64,000 nucleotides of DNA, taken from contig NZ_CP128187.1 in NCBI RefSeq assembly GCF_035207705.1, positions 1,426,001-1,490,000 on the forward strand, in the 5' to 3' direction. The position numbers were made by a program, and so were the translations under genes. The notes beneath the pieces were generated by a model, which ran no database searches, was not told the origin of the DNA, and worked only from the letters and a program-made list of their open reading frames with translations. This stretch comes from Maribacter sp. BPC-D8. Its GTDB lineage: Bacteria > Bacteroidota > Bacteroidia > Flavobacteriales > Flavobacteriaceae. Below, piece after piece: positions 17,784 through 28,700 of this stretch. Numbering within the stretch: the first letter of the stretch is position 1; each line of letters begins with the position of its first letter.

Positions 17784-19832
17784 ATGCATTCTATATCAAA
17801 TTATAAACATAATTTTTTACTATTCGCATTTGTATGTTTTAGCTTTTTTACTGCTCTAGCACAAAAAGATAGCATTGAGTTTTATCATCAAAAAATTTCT
17901 AAATTAAAGAATTCCTCAGATTTTTCAGAAAACTCACCTGAATATATTGACAACCTAAACCAGCTCTCTTATTACCAAAGACGAATTGAGCAAGACTCCA
18001 TGCTAATAAACTCAGAACGAGCGCTTGAACTGAGTAAGAAAAACAACTATGTACTGGGTGAGCTTGAAGCATTATCTAACCTAGCAACATTATATTTAAA
18101 TAAAGGAGAAACTGATAAGTCTATCGATTTCAGTTTAGAGACCATAAAAAACCCTGATTTAAAAAAGTACCCAAAAACAGAAATGAAAATTTATAATGTT
18201 CTTGGGCAAGGATATTATTTCAAAAATGACTACCCTTCCACATATACACAATTCTTACATACGCTTACTATTGCAGAAAAGACAAATGATCAGTTTCATT
18301 TATTTCGAATGAATATGAATTTAGGCACAATTTTCAGTCGCCTAGATAATAATGATGAGGCTTTAAAATATTACGCTGTCGCCTATAAACACGTTAAAAA
18401 ATTAAATGACCCTACCAAAGAAGTTATGATGCTGAGCAATATGGCTTTCTTAAATATTGAGTTAGGAAATTTAGATCAAGCAAAAATAGAGTTAGATGAA
18501 ACATTAGCACTTTTTGAAAAATATAAGCATACCACATGGTTAGCATGGACCTACTCTACTTTAGGGTATTATTATTTAGCCTTGAATGATTATGAAAATG
18601 CTTTAGTGAACTATCAAAAGGCTTTTGATATGCATAATGACTTTAATGATGTAAAGGCCAAGGCCGATATTAAATATGGTCTTGCAAAGTCATATTTAGG
18701 ACTAAATAATCTAACTAAAGCTGAGGAAATCATTAATAAAAGTGTGGCTATATATGCATCTACTGATTATGAAAAAGGTCTAGAAAAAGCATATAGAACA
18801 TTATATGAAATTAAAAAAGAACAGAACGAAGTAGCAGAATCTTTAAAATACCTAGAACTTACTGAGAAACTTTCTAATGATATTTATAAGAAAAAGAACA
18901 GACGTAACTTAATGATGCTTAATGCTAAATTAAACTTTAATATAGAGACAGAACGTTTAAAAGCAGAAAATGAGCAGGCATTAAACCAACAACGTAAATA
19001 TGTAAAATGGTCACTTGCAGGACTATTTGCTTTAATGGTTATCGTATTTATCATCTTAAAAGCTAATAAGCGAGAAAAAGTACTAAATAAAAAATTAGCT
19101 AGCCAAGCAGAAATTTTAAATAAAAATCAGGAGAGTCTTACTCAAATAAATGCTAATCAAGATCGATTGTTTTCAATTGTAGGTCATGACTTAAGAGGGC
19201 CTATTAATTCATTGAACGATATTCTAAGGCTATATTTAGAAGACCCTGAAGGCAAGGTTTATTTTGATCAATTTGCTCCACAACTAAAAGAAGACCTTGA
19301 ACAAGTACAATTTACTATGGACAATCTTTTACATTGGGGAAAAACACAAATGCAAGGTAGCACCATTAATGTTCGCAGTATTTCTGTTAAGTATGAGTTA
19401 GATACCATATTACAGCTGTATAGAAATGAGATACAGAAAAAATCTATCATTATTAATAACCAAGTAGCGGCTAACCATAATGTATTTGCAGATCAGCAAC
19501 AATTCAATATAATTTTCAGAAATTTAATAAACAACGCTATTAAATTTACCCCTAATGAAGGTCTGATTACAATATCTACTGAAATAAAAGATAAAAATCT
19601 AGTAATTCAAGTAACAGATACCGGTGTAGGTATGACCGAAGCCGATATACAAAAATTATTCAGTAACACCGAGAATTTCTCTAAATATGGCACAAATTTA
19701 GAAAAAGGAACTGGTTTAGGTTTACGTCTAGTAAAGGCGATGGTAATAAAAAATAATGGTGAGATAATGGTTAAAAGTCAACCAAACCAGGGTAGTCAAT
19801 TTATAGTTGAATTACCAGGAGACATGGTATAG
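17784..19832 (+). CDS. TPR-containing sensor histidine kinase (first of a tandem pair)
   Basis: This is a 682-residue membrane kinase. An N-terminal signal or signal anchor is followed by a periplasmic region of tetratricopeptide repeats (about 60-370). One membrane segment (about 407-426) and a coiled coil come next, then HisKA with the phospho-acceptor His in VGHDLRGPI (about 466) and an ATPase domain with NNAIKFTP, DTGVGM and GTGLGLRL. The ATG at 17784 is preferred to an in-frame TTG at 17736 because the signal sequence begins soon after it. No response regulator gene is adjacent. It is a paralogue of the next gene, with the same layout. Its signal and partner are unknown. Confidence 0.88.
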   Translation: MHSISNYKHNFLLFAFVCFSFFTALAQKDSIEFYHQKISKLKNSSDFSENSPEYIDNLNQLSYYQRRIEQDSMLINSERALELSKKNNYVLGELEALSNLATLYLNKGETDKSIDFSLETIKNPDLKKYPKTEMKIYNVLGQGYYFKNDYPSTYTQFLHTLTIAEKTNDQFHLFRMNMNLGTIFSRLDNNDEALKYYAVAYKHVKKLNDPTKEVMMLSNMAFLNIELGNLDQAKIELDETLALFEKYKHTTWLAWTYSTLGYYYLALNDYENALVNYQKAFDMHNDFNDVKAKADIKYGLAKSYLGLNNLTKAEEIINKSVAIYASTDYEKGLEKAYRTLYEIKKEQNEVAESLKYLELTEKLSNDIYKKKNRRNLMMLNAKLNFNIETERLKAENEQALNQQRKYVKWSLAGLFALMVIVFIILKANKREKVLNKKLASQAEILNKNQESLTQINANQDRLFSIVGHDLRGPINSLNDILRLYLEDPEGKVYFDQFAPQLKEDLEQVQFTMDNLLHWGKTQMQGSTINVRSISVKYELDTILQLYRNEIQKKSIIINNQVAANHNVFADQQQFNIIFRNLINNAIKFTPNEGLITISTEIKDKNLVIQVTDTGVGMTEADIQKLFSNTENFSKYGTNLEKGTGLGLRLVKAMVIKNNGEIMVKSQPNQGSQFIVELPGDMV

Positions 19833-20063
19833 CTTTAACTTATTTTTACCTGAATTTCTATTCAAAATTTACTCCTGATAAATAAGACATTGATAGCAAT
19901 TGACACTTTTAAATTAGCAGATTTTAAATCAAAAAAAGCTCAATTCATCGACGAACTACCCTTCTAGAACGTTAAAACACACAATAAAGCGCGTTTCACA
20001 ACATTTATTACTTTTCCATATTCTTCTAGGTTAATTTTAGAATCGCATTATCGAGCGATAGCT

Positions 20064-22154
20064 ATGAACCGAAGAATACTAAAACCATTATTACTACACT
20101 CCCCAATAAGGGTGTGCATGGTTGTATTCTTATTTTTAGTGTTAGGTAATCTTTCAATTTTAGCTCAAAGTTCTAAAAGAGATACACTTCTAAATGAATT
20201 GGAGGAAATAAAAAAGTCTGCAAACTTTAATTCTAACGATACACTTTATATTAACCAACTTCTAGAATTAGCTAAAGAATACCGTTACCATAATTTAGAT
20301 AGTTTAAAAATTTTAAGTAAAAAAAGTCTTGAGCTTAGTCAAAAAGCTGAGTACATAAATGGTGAGATTAATTCTTACTATACTATTGGAGGCTATTATT
20401 CTGATAAAGGAAAAATCGACCTAGCCATTTCAAATTTTACAAAATCTTACAACATTGCAGCTGAACACGACAAATCTTTTCTAAAGGCAAGAACATTAAA
20501 TGAATTGGCTAAAGAATATGGTTATAAAGGCGAATATTCAAAAGCCTTAAAATGGTACTTAGTTACCATTGAAATTGCAGAAAAAAATAATTACAAAAAT
20601 ATTATATCAATTGTAAACGATAACATTGCCCATTTATATGTCGAACAAAAAGATTATGAACAGGCAATGGTTTTTTTCCAAAAATCTAAAAGTATTCATG
20701 AAGAAATTGGTAATCCTATTTTTTTAGCAGAGACCCTTAGTAATATCGCCTCTACATATGCAGATATGAACGAGTTAGAATATGCTATGTTTAATGTTAA
20801 TGTAAGTATTGCAACTTTTGAAAAAGAAAGAATACTCGAATGGTTAGCGTACTGTTACGAAATAAAAGGAAAAATATATCTCAAAAATAATAAAAATACC
20901 TGGGCACTTTATTGGTATAAACAGAGCGAATTACTGCATCAAGAAATAGAAGATGATCGTGGTAAAATAGATTTGTTAAATGGCATGACAGAGGCTTTCT
21001 TAAATCTTGAGAAAGATAGCGTAGCTGAAGTATATGCATTAAACGCATTTGAACTTTCAAAAAAAATAGGTCTTAGATCTGGTATAAAAACTAGCGCACA
21101 CAAACTTTCGAAAATTTTTAAGGACAAAAAAGACTTTGAAAAATCGCTCTGGTATCATGAGCTTTACCAAACGACTTACGAATCTCTTTCTGCCAATAAT
21201 AATGAAAAAGCATTAAATATGCTTAAAACAAGAGTGGAGTATGACCAGCAAAAGCAGCAATTAATTCTTGATAATGAAAAAGCACTGGCTAAACAGAAAA
21301 TATACATTTACGTATTTATTATAATACTATTCATTTTCGCGATTATCACATTCTTGATTCATAGAAATGAACAAGCACAGAAAAAATTAAATCAAGAACT
21401 TAGAAATAAGAAAAATGATTTAGAAGAAAAGCAAGCGTATTTAAATGAATTAAATCAGACTAAAAACAAATTATTCTCCATCATCGGTCACGATTTAAGA
21501 GGACCAATAGGTGCATTTCAAGGGCTTTTAAAATTATTTAAAGAAGGAGAAATGACGAAGGATGAATTCTTAAACTTTGTCCCGAAATTAAAAGTAGATA
21601 TCGATACTATATCGTTCACCCTCAACAACTTACTTTCATGGGGTCAAACGCAAATGAATGGATCCATCACTAGACACTCTGTAACTAATTTAGATTGTAT
21701 AGTAGAGGAAAATATTGCGCTCTTATCTGAAATTGCAGAAGCCAAGTCTATTACACTAGTAAATAGAATTGAACCTAATTGCCAAATTTGGTCAGATCCT
21801 AATCAAATAGATATTATCATTCGAAACCTTCTAAGCAATGCTTTAAAATTCACCCCTAATAACGGACAGATAATCATTGGTGCCATACAAAAAATTAAAA
21901 CTTGCGAAATATACGTGAAGGATAATGGAATGGGTATGAGCGAAGATATTATCGGCAAATTATTCGAGAAAGATTCTAACCACACCACCTATGGTACCAA
22001 TGATGAAAAAGGTACCGGACTAGGATTGTCGTTATGTAAAGAAATGGTCGAGAAAAACAATGGCAAAATATGGGTGCATAGTGCCTTAGGTAAAGGCTCT
22101 AGTTTTTACTTTACTATACCAAGATTACAAAAAAGATATAAAGAATCTGCTTAA
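20064..22154 (+). CDS. TPR-containing sensor histidine kinase (second of a tandem pair)
   Basis: This 696-residue protein has the same order as its upstream neighbour: signal anchor (about 15-35), TPR sensor region, membrane segment (about 411-432), coiled coil, HisKA with His in IGHDLRGPI (about 475), and a HATPase domain with NNALKFTPNN, DNGMGM and GTGLGLSL. The two probably arose by duplication and have diverged strongly in their sensor parts. They are separated by about 230 bases, so each may have its own promoter. The stop overlaps the convergent bshB1 gene by four bases. No receiver protein is encoded nearby. Confidence 0.9.
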   Translation: MNRRILKPLLLHSPIRVCMVVFLFLVLGNLSILAQSSKRDTLLNELEEIKKSANFNSNDTLYINQLLELAKEYRYHNLDSLKILSKKSLELSQKAEYINGEINSYYTIGGYYSDKGKIDLAISNFTKSYNIAAEHDKSFLKARTLNELAKEYGYKGEYSKALKWYLVTIEIAEKNNYKNIISIVNDNIAHLYVEQKDYEQAMVFFQKSKSIHEEIGNPIFLAETLSNIASTYADMNELEYAMFNVNVSIATFEKERILEWLAYCYEIKGKIYLKNNKNTWALYWYKQSELLHQEIEDDRGKIDLLNGMTEAFLNLEKDSVAEVYALNAFELSKKIGLRSGIKTSAHKLSKIFKDKKDFEKSLWYHELYQTTYESLSANNNEKALNMLKTRVEYDQQKQQLILDNEKALAKQKIYIYVFIIILFIFAIITFLIHRNEQAQKKLNQELRNKKNDLEEKQAYLNELNQTKNKLFSIIGHDLRGPIGAFQGLLKLFKEGEMTKDEFLNFVPKLKVDIDTISFTLNNLLSWGQTQMNGSITRHSVTNLDCIVEENIALLSEIAEAKSITLVNRIEPNCQIWSDPNQIDIIIRNLLSNALKFTPNNGQIIIGAIQKIKTCEIYVKDNGMGMSEDIIGKLFEKDSNHTTYGTNDEKGTGLGLSLCKEMVEKNNGKIWVHSALGKGSSFYFTIPRLQKRYKESA

Positions 22155-22867
22155 ATTAAATGGTCAAGCGAATCGACTGCCACCATTCTTTCAACAGTAA
22201 AGCCCTCTGCATAGTCGACATCTACCAATCTACCTAAATCTTTGGCTCTATAGTGTACACTTTCAATAAAGGTTTTACTACTAATTGGCGTTTCTGGCTC
22301 ATTACTCTTAGGATCATGAAACTGAGATGTATATGCTAAAATAGCCTCAGTCTTAGCTGTAATATAATCACTGATATCTACTACAAAATCGGGTGTAATA
22401 TTCTTCCATTGAATATAATGATAAACCAATTTAGGTCTCCATTCTTGTTGACTCTCCTCTCCTACTTTTGTTTCTATTCGTCTTAATCCACTCAAAAAAC
22501 AAGCGTCACTAACAAGCTTACTACCTTTACCATGATCTATATGTCGATCATCAATAGCATTACACAAAACCGTATGCGGCTTGTATTTACGAATCATTTT
22601 AATAATTTCTAATTGATGAGCTTCATCGTTGGTAAAAAAACCATCTCTGAATCTTAAATTTTCACGAACTTCTACTCCCAGAATTTTACCTGCATTAGCA
22701 GATTCTTGATCACGAATTTCTGCTGAACCCCTAGTACCTAATTCACCACGGGTTAAATCTACAATACCTACTTTTTTACCAAAAGCTATTTCTTTGGCTA
22801 TGGTACCACCTGCTCCTAGTTCTGCATCATCAGGATGCGCTCCAAATACTAAAATATCCAACTTCAT
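22151..22867 (-). CDS. bshB1: Bacillithiol biosynthesis deacetylase BshB1
   Basis: This 238-residue zinc deacetylase of the PIG-L/LmbE family has the metal motif AHPDDAELG (His11, Asp13, Asp14), then LTRGELGTRGS and DRHIDHGKG with further ligands. This exact pattern is that of BshB1, which removes the acetyl group from GlcNAc-malate in bacillithiol synthesis. The gene follows a transsulfuration enzyme gene by 25 bases. The two are likely co-transcribed, which would join cysteine metabolism to the making of this cysteine-containing thiol. Confidence 0.93.
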   Translation of the reverse strand: MKLDILVFGAHPDDAELGAGGTIAKEIAFGKKVGIVDLTRGELGTRGSAEIRDQESANAGKILGVEVRENLRFRDGFFTNDEAHQLEIIKMIRKYKPHTVLCNAIDDRHIDHGKGSKLVSDACFLSGLRRIETKVGEESQQEWRPKLVYHYIQWKNITPDFVVDISDYITAKTEAILAYTSQFHDPKSNEPETPISSKTFIESVHYRAKDLGRLVDVDYAEGFTVERMVAVDSLDHLI

Positions 22868-22892
22868 GCTATGCTAATTGTAATTGATATAA

Positions 22893-24044
22893 TTATTTTA
22901 AACTTTCTAAAGCTTGCAAAATATCTTGCTTTAAATCTTCTACTTCTTCAATACCTACCGAAAAACGAATTAATCCGTCTGCTATGCCTTGTTCTGCTCT
23001 AACTTCTGCACTCATTAATGCGTGAGATGTTTGTGTCGGTGATATAACCGTACTCTCTACCCCTGCCAAACTCATTGATGGTTTTATTAATTCTAATGCT
23101 TTCTGAAATTGAGATGCATTAAAACTAGCATTTAATTCGAACGATAACATACCGCCAAAACCCTTCATTTGCTTTTTAGCGATATCATGATCAGGGTGCG
23201 ATGGTAAACCTGGGTAATATACTTTTTCTATATCAGCTAAATCGTCAAGAAAATGTGCCATTGCCATTGCATTCTCATTTTGTGCTCTTACACGAATACC
23301 CATCGTTTTCATACTTCTTTCTAGCAGCCAAACCGTATAATCACTAAGGCTACCACCAAAGTTCTTTGCTAAATGAAAAATACGATCCATATGCTCGGTT
23401 GTTGAAGCAACTGCACCTGCGCAAATATCTGAATGACCACCCATATATTTGGTAGCACTGTGTATTACAACATCAATTCCAAAATCAATTGGGTTTTGAT
23501 TTACCGGACTAGCGAATGTATTATCAATCAAAGTTATGATTCCGTGTTTTTTAGCAATTGCAGCAACAGCCTCTAAATCGGTAATGGTCAACAGCGGATT
23601 AGAAGGTGTTTCTATGTACAAAACCTTGGTATTCTCTTTAATTTGAGCTTCAAACGCTTCGGCACTCCAACCTTCGGTAAAAGAATACTCGATTCCGTAT
23701 TTAGAAAACTCTTCGTTCACTAAATTATATGTTCCACCGTATAAGGTCTGCTGTAAAACCACATGATCACCTGCTCCTAAAAAAGCCAATAAAGCCGTAC
23801 TTACTGCAGCCATACCGCTACCAAATATAAGTGCAGACTCTGCATGCTCTAATGCTGCAACCTTTTTGCAAAGTCCTTCTTGGTTAGGCGTATTAAAATA
23901 TCTAGGGTATCGTTTTACATCAACATCTTCGTATGCGTAAGAGGTACTCATGTACAAGGGGGAAATGGCTCCTTTATGTTGTGTATCTTCCAATTCCCCT
24001 ACGTGGGTACAAATAGTGTTCAAGCCTTTTTTATTCGAATTCAT
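22893..24044 (-). CDS. Cys/Met-metabolism PLP enzyme (cystathionine gamma-synthase/lyase type)
   Basis: This 383-residue fold-type I PLP enzyme of the transsulfuration family has the PLP-binding Lys199 in SATKYMGGHSD, the phosphate-binding block FGSGMAAVST (about 74-83) and ETPSNPLL. The family includes cystathionine gamma-synthase, gamma-lyase and methionine gamma-lyase, which cannot be told apart by eye with certainty. Its position just before bshB1 favours a role in cysteine supply. It diverges from the M14 peptidase gene across a 313-base gap. Confidence 0.88.
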   Translation of the reverse strand: MNSNKKGLNTICTHVGELEDTQHKGAISPLYMSTSYAYEDVDVKRYPRYFNTPNQEGLCKKVAALEHAESALIFGSGMAAVSTALLAFLGAGDHVVLQQTLYGGTYNLVNEEFSKYGIEYSFTEGWSAEAFEAQIKENTKVLYIETPSNPLLTITDLEAVAAIAKKHGIITLIDNTFASPVNQNPIDFGIDVVIHSATKYMGGHSDICAGAVASTTEHMDRIFHLAKNFGGSLSDYTVWLLERSMKTMGIRVRAQNENAMAMAHFLDDLADIEKVYYPGLPSHPDHDIAKKQMKGFGGMLSFELNASFNASQFQKALELIKPSMSLAGVESTVISPTQTSHALMSAEVRAEQGIADGLIRFSVGIEEVEDLKQDILQALESLK

Positions 24045-24357
24045 GCGCTAATAATTATAGAAAATAAAGGTAAGAAAATAGAATGTAAACAAACTCACTA
24101 TCCTACATCTGTATGTTATCATTAAAACAATATAATATAGGTCTAAAAAGAGGGCCAAAACTTTCAAGGAAAATTACTTAAGAACCCATTTCTAAACTTT
24201 TATTTATTAATACCCATCTGTCAATACCTTATTAAATACAGTTAAGGATTAAGAATTACGAAATACTTCCATCTAATTTCTTTTAAACACATCTACTTTC
24301 CCATTTTGTTTCTAGATTTAAACTTCACCATTTCAAAACCCATATAAATTCAAATCA
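24045..24357. other. 313-base intergenic gap between divergent genes
   Basis: This AT-rich gap separates the divergent transsulfuration and M14 peptidase genes and must hold promoters for both. I find no exact TTG-N18-20-TAnnTTTG promoter, no RNA gene, no repeat and no convincing small open frame. Confidence 0.5.
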
Positions 24358-25632
24358 ATGAAAAAGAAATTCACTTATATAATTTTACTTGTTTTCGTTT
24401 TTTCAGCATGCAAAAACCAAAAACCTGCAACTCAAGGATATCAAGGTCAGGGAAAAAGTGCTGTTGTTTCTACTTTATCTAAACCAGTACAAAAACAATG
24501 GAAAGGTATTTGGACGTTTGATGAAGGCTCAACCTTCTTTAGCAATGATTTTGAAAGCGGAAGGTTAAACGGAATAACTTCTGACGGAAACAATCACTAC
24601 ACCGCCCTTATTACAGCTGAAAACACTCCGGTAAATGTGAGTCCATGGTATGCGTTTAAAGTTTGGTCAAAAACACCTAAGACTATCACTATTAAAATGA
24701 CTTATCAAGATTCTAGAAGTAGATACTACCCTAAAATTAGTACTGATGGTGAAAATTTTACTCCGTTAGATAGCACCAATTTTACAGGAATAAATAAAGG
24801 TACCGGCGATTTCGGTATTAAGGCAGTACCAGAGATGGTAGAAATAAATGTAGCTATTAGCGAAGTGCCCACATATATAACCGCACAAGAACTTTACGGA
24901 TCTACAAGGGTAAAAAGTTGGATAGATTCTTTAACCACCAAAGACTTTATATCTACATATGAAATAGGAAAAAGTAGAGAGAATAGAGCAATGAATGTAA
25001 TGGAAGTTAGTAACGGTGAACATAAAAAAGCTGTTATGGTTATTTCTAGACAACACCCACCAGAAGTTACCGGGTTTCTTGCGATGAAGTCTTTTATTGA
25101 AACTTTAAGCGGAGACTCGCCTAAGGCACAAAAATTTAGAGACAACTATGATTTGTTTGTTGTGCCGCTAATGAATCCTGACGGTGTTGATAACGGCAAT
25201 TGGCGTCATAATATGGGCGGTATCGATTTAAACAGAGATTGGCAAGATTTCAATCAACCAGAAACAAGAAGTGTTAGAGACTTTTTGGTGAAAAAAGAAT
25301 CTGAAGGATATGAGTTTGTTTTCGGTGCAGATTTCCATTCCACTTGGGACGATATCTACTACCCTATCGACACAACGATTACTGGCGAGAAAGGAAAAAT
25401 TGTTTTTGATTGGATTAATAATATCACCAAAAGATTACCTCAAAAGCATACGAATGTAAATCCTTCAACAACTATAAAACCTACAATGGTTTCACGTAAT
25501 TATTTCTACGTTAACCACGGTATGCCAGCCATTGTTTTCGAATTAGGCGATAATACACCTAGAGATTTCTTAAAGCAAAAAGGTCAAGTAGCTGCTGAAG
25601 AACTAATGGATTTGCTTGATAGTCAAAACTAA
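24358..25632 (+). CDS. M14-family zinc carboxypeptidase lipoprotein
   Basis: This 424-residue lipoprotein (lipobox FSAC, about residue 19) has an N-terminal beta-rich domain of about 160 residues and an M14 peptidase domain. The zinc ligands are visible in RQHPPEVTG (His and Glu, about 226-229) and in GADFHSTW (His, about 327), and the catalytic Glu lies in IVFELGD (about 399). A beta-sandwich domain before the catalytic domain is typical of the cytosolic-carboxypeptidase-like (M14B/D) branch. It probably acts on peptides or cell wall fragments in the periplasm or at the surface. A terminator follows at 25657-25687. Confidence 0.88.
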   Translation: MKKKFTYIILLVFVFSACKNQKPATQGYQGQGKSAVVSTLSKPVQKQWKGIWTFDEGSTFFSNDFESGRLNGITSDGNNHYTALITAENTPVNVSPWYAFKVWSKTPKTITIKMTYQDSRSRYYPKISTDGENFTPLDSTNFTGINKGTGDFGIKAVPEMVEINVAISEVPTYITAQELYGSTRVKSWIDSLTTKDFISTYEIGKSRENRAMNVMEVSNGEHKKAVMVISRQHPPEVTGFLAMKSFIETLSGDSPKAQKFRDNYDLFVVPLMNPDGVDNGNWRHNMGGIDLNRDWQDFNQPETRSVRDFLVKKESEGYEFVFGADFHSTWDDIYYPIDTTITGEKGKIVFDWINNITKRLPQKHTNVNPSTTIKPTMVSRNYFYVNHGMPAIVFELGDNTPRDFLKQKGQVAAEELMDLLDSQN

Positions 25633-25656
25633 ATTTTCACAAACTACTAGAAATAA

Positions 25657-25687
25657 AAAAGCCTCATGAAAATTCCATGAGGCTTTT
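25657..25687. terminator. Bidirectional terminator between the M14 peptidase and ccsA-like genes
   Basis: A 12-bp stem (25657-25668 with 25676-25687) and a 7-base loop are flanked by A and T tracts. It lies between two convergent genes. Confidence 0.85.
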
Positions 25688-25706
25688 ATATACTGTGTAT
25701 TTCATC

Positions 25707-28700
25707 TTATTTACTATAATTGACTTTATATCTCCAATAGCTAATTCCGCCCAAAACAAGTACACCAGCAACTAAGTAGTATATAAATGTTGGTGTAATT
25801 ACTTGCGCACCACTGGCATAACTATGCAGACCCACCAAGTAAAAGTTTACCCCAAAATAGGTCATCATAATACTACCGAAGGCTACAACACTCATAAAGT
25901 TGAATGTCCATTTACCTCTTAATCCTGGTACTAGTCTTGTATGTATTACAAAAGCATAAATCATAATAGAAACCAGTGCCCAAGTCTCCTTTGGATCCCA
26001 ACCCCAATAACGACCCCAACTTTCATTTGCCCATTGCCCTCCTAAAAAGTTACCAATAGTAAGCATCACCAGTCCTGTGGTTAAGGCTAATTCGTTGATT
26101 ATGGTCAATTCTTTAATATTGATTGCCATTCGTTTTTTGTTCTTCTTGGTCGTCAAAATCATCAAAATCAATGAAACTAGACCTAAAATCATACCTACAG
26201 TTAACGGACCGTAACTACCCACAATAACTGCAACGTGTATCATTAACCAATAACTATCTAAAACAGGCTGTAAGTTGGCAATCGAAGGATCTATCCAGCT
26301 TTGGTGTGCTATCCATAAAAGCATAGAGGTTACAAATGCAGATGCCGCAAATGTCATATCACTCTTACGACCTAATGCCCAACCGATACCCATTGTTGCC
26401 CAGGCTACATATAAAATACTTTCGTAAGCATTACTCCAAGGTGCGTGACCCGAAATATACCAACGTAGAACCAAACCAGCTGTGTGCCAAATGAACAGCA
26501 TCATTATAGTTCCTTTAAAAAAGTAGACGGCTATTCTCCAAATAGAACGGTCTTTGAAAATCTGAAAAACAAGTGTAAAGAACATTAATAGCCCAACAAC
26601 TGCATAATACTTATAAAGTCTATTGAAAATATTTAACTTATTATAAATAACCTCAGTATCTACTTTCTGTTGTGAAGGCAATACCTCACTACCGTGATTA
26701 AGTTGATTCTGATGAAATGCAGCCAATAATTTGTCTGCAGCAGTATAATCGCCACTTTGTTGCGCCTTACCCAAAGTCATTAGGTAATATGGCATCGCAT
26801 TTTTTACAAAGTTAGAATAGAGTGAATCTCTAATTTCGTACTGTCCTCCTCTGTACTCTACTGCTGAAATCCATTTGTTATTCTCATCATCTAATAATGG
26901 AAATATCTTAACGATATCTTGCCCTAAAGCTTGATTTAAAAGACTCAATCTAATATTGGCATCTTTAAAATCTTGTTGAAACTTATTTGGATTAGCTGTA
27001 GCTGTTGCCTCCCTTAAAAAAGGTTCTAATTTATACTGCCCTTTTTCATCAAAGAAATCTGTAGCCTTTACATACTCCTGCCCTGAAGGGATACCGATAA
27101 CATTTCTAATACTATCGTTCTGCGATTTCTTATCCAACGCAATGAATTCCGTGTTATACCAAACCGCAGGATTCATCATCATAGAAAGTAAAATCTGATC
27201 AGAATTATATTCTAAGTAAGTGTCTTTTAAACTTAACTTACGAAGTAGTTCTGATGAAAAGGTATTGATTGGCTTCATTCGCCCACCTTCATCTTGTATG
27301 ACGAGCTTACCAAATTTATCGGCGTGCTCTTTACTGACCATACTAGCATCAAGCAAAGAATCTATTTGTGTTTTACTAGGCGCCTGTTGATGTCCTTCTT
27401 CCGGCGTATGTTGATCTTGAGCAAAAGATGAGAATGAAAACGCCATTAGAACAGCGATTACACCAAACATCTTCTTCTTTTTTATTTTTAATTCATCTAA
27501 AGAATTAGCCAAATCTTTAAAGCGAGTTTTACCAAAAAACATAATCCCCATTAAACCAATATATAAAAGAAAGTAACCAATGTAGGTGATCCAAGTCCCC
27601 CAAAAATCGTGGTTTACAGATAAGGTTGTTCCTTTTTCATCAGGATCAAAGCCCGATTGAAAAAAGCGATACCCCTTATGATCCAAAACATGGTTCATAA
27701 AAATATCATAGTCAAAAGGACGCTCATCTTCAATAGTTACTCTACTCATGTATGAAGAATACCCTTTTTCTGTACCAGGATATTTTTCGGCAATAAAATC
27801 ATTTAGCTTAATACCAAAAGGCAAATCATATACTTTAGATCCATATCGAATAGAAAAATTGAGTCCGCCTACATTCACTTTCTCACTAAAATTTGAAGGA
27901 CCTTTACTACCTAATAATTTAATTTGTTTGGTTTCTCCGTTAGCAGTAACATCAAAAACAATCGCATCTTGATCTATTTTAGTTTTCTCAGCATCAGGTA
28001 TTTCAACAATACCATATGAGCCTTGTGTTACAGAATCTGGAATAACAAACTGCATACCAGCAGTATTATATAACGAACGCAATACTAAAGGTTGCAAACT
28101 ATCTTTCACTAAAACACCTTGAAACTGATCAGCCATACGCATATAGTTACCATCAAAAGGAGAATGAACTTGATAGACCGAATCTGTGGTCATTATATTG
28201 ATGGCACCGTCTGTATTATTATTTAATGCAAAAAGCACATTATGTATACTAGCCACCTTACCATCTTCTAAATAGTGGTCATGGCGTTCGCCATCACCAG
28301 CCTCTACAATTTTTAAAAACTTTGTACCATTAGAATCTGGCAATAAACCTTGCTTGGCACCTTTAATAAATTCAACATAAGACACTTCAAAATCATCGCC
28401 ATTAAAATCAGCTTTCCATGGTAAATTAGATTTTATAGCTTCTGGAGTAACGATTAAATCATCTTCCAATACTTTTCTTCGTGCTTCACCTTCAATTTCA
28501 CCATCAACATAAACCGTTAAATATGTTTTATCAGAATAGAAAACATTCTCTGTCTTTCCTTCACGAATAGGCATCATACCTTCAAAACTAATATAACGTG
28601 TTACAAAAGCACCGATAATAATCAATACCCAAGATAAATGCAGTGTTAATACGGGCCATTTCTCTAATCGCAGAAGACGATATCTAGAGATATTACCAAA

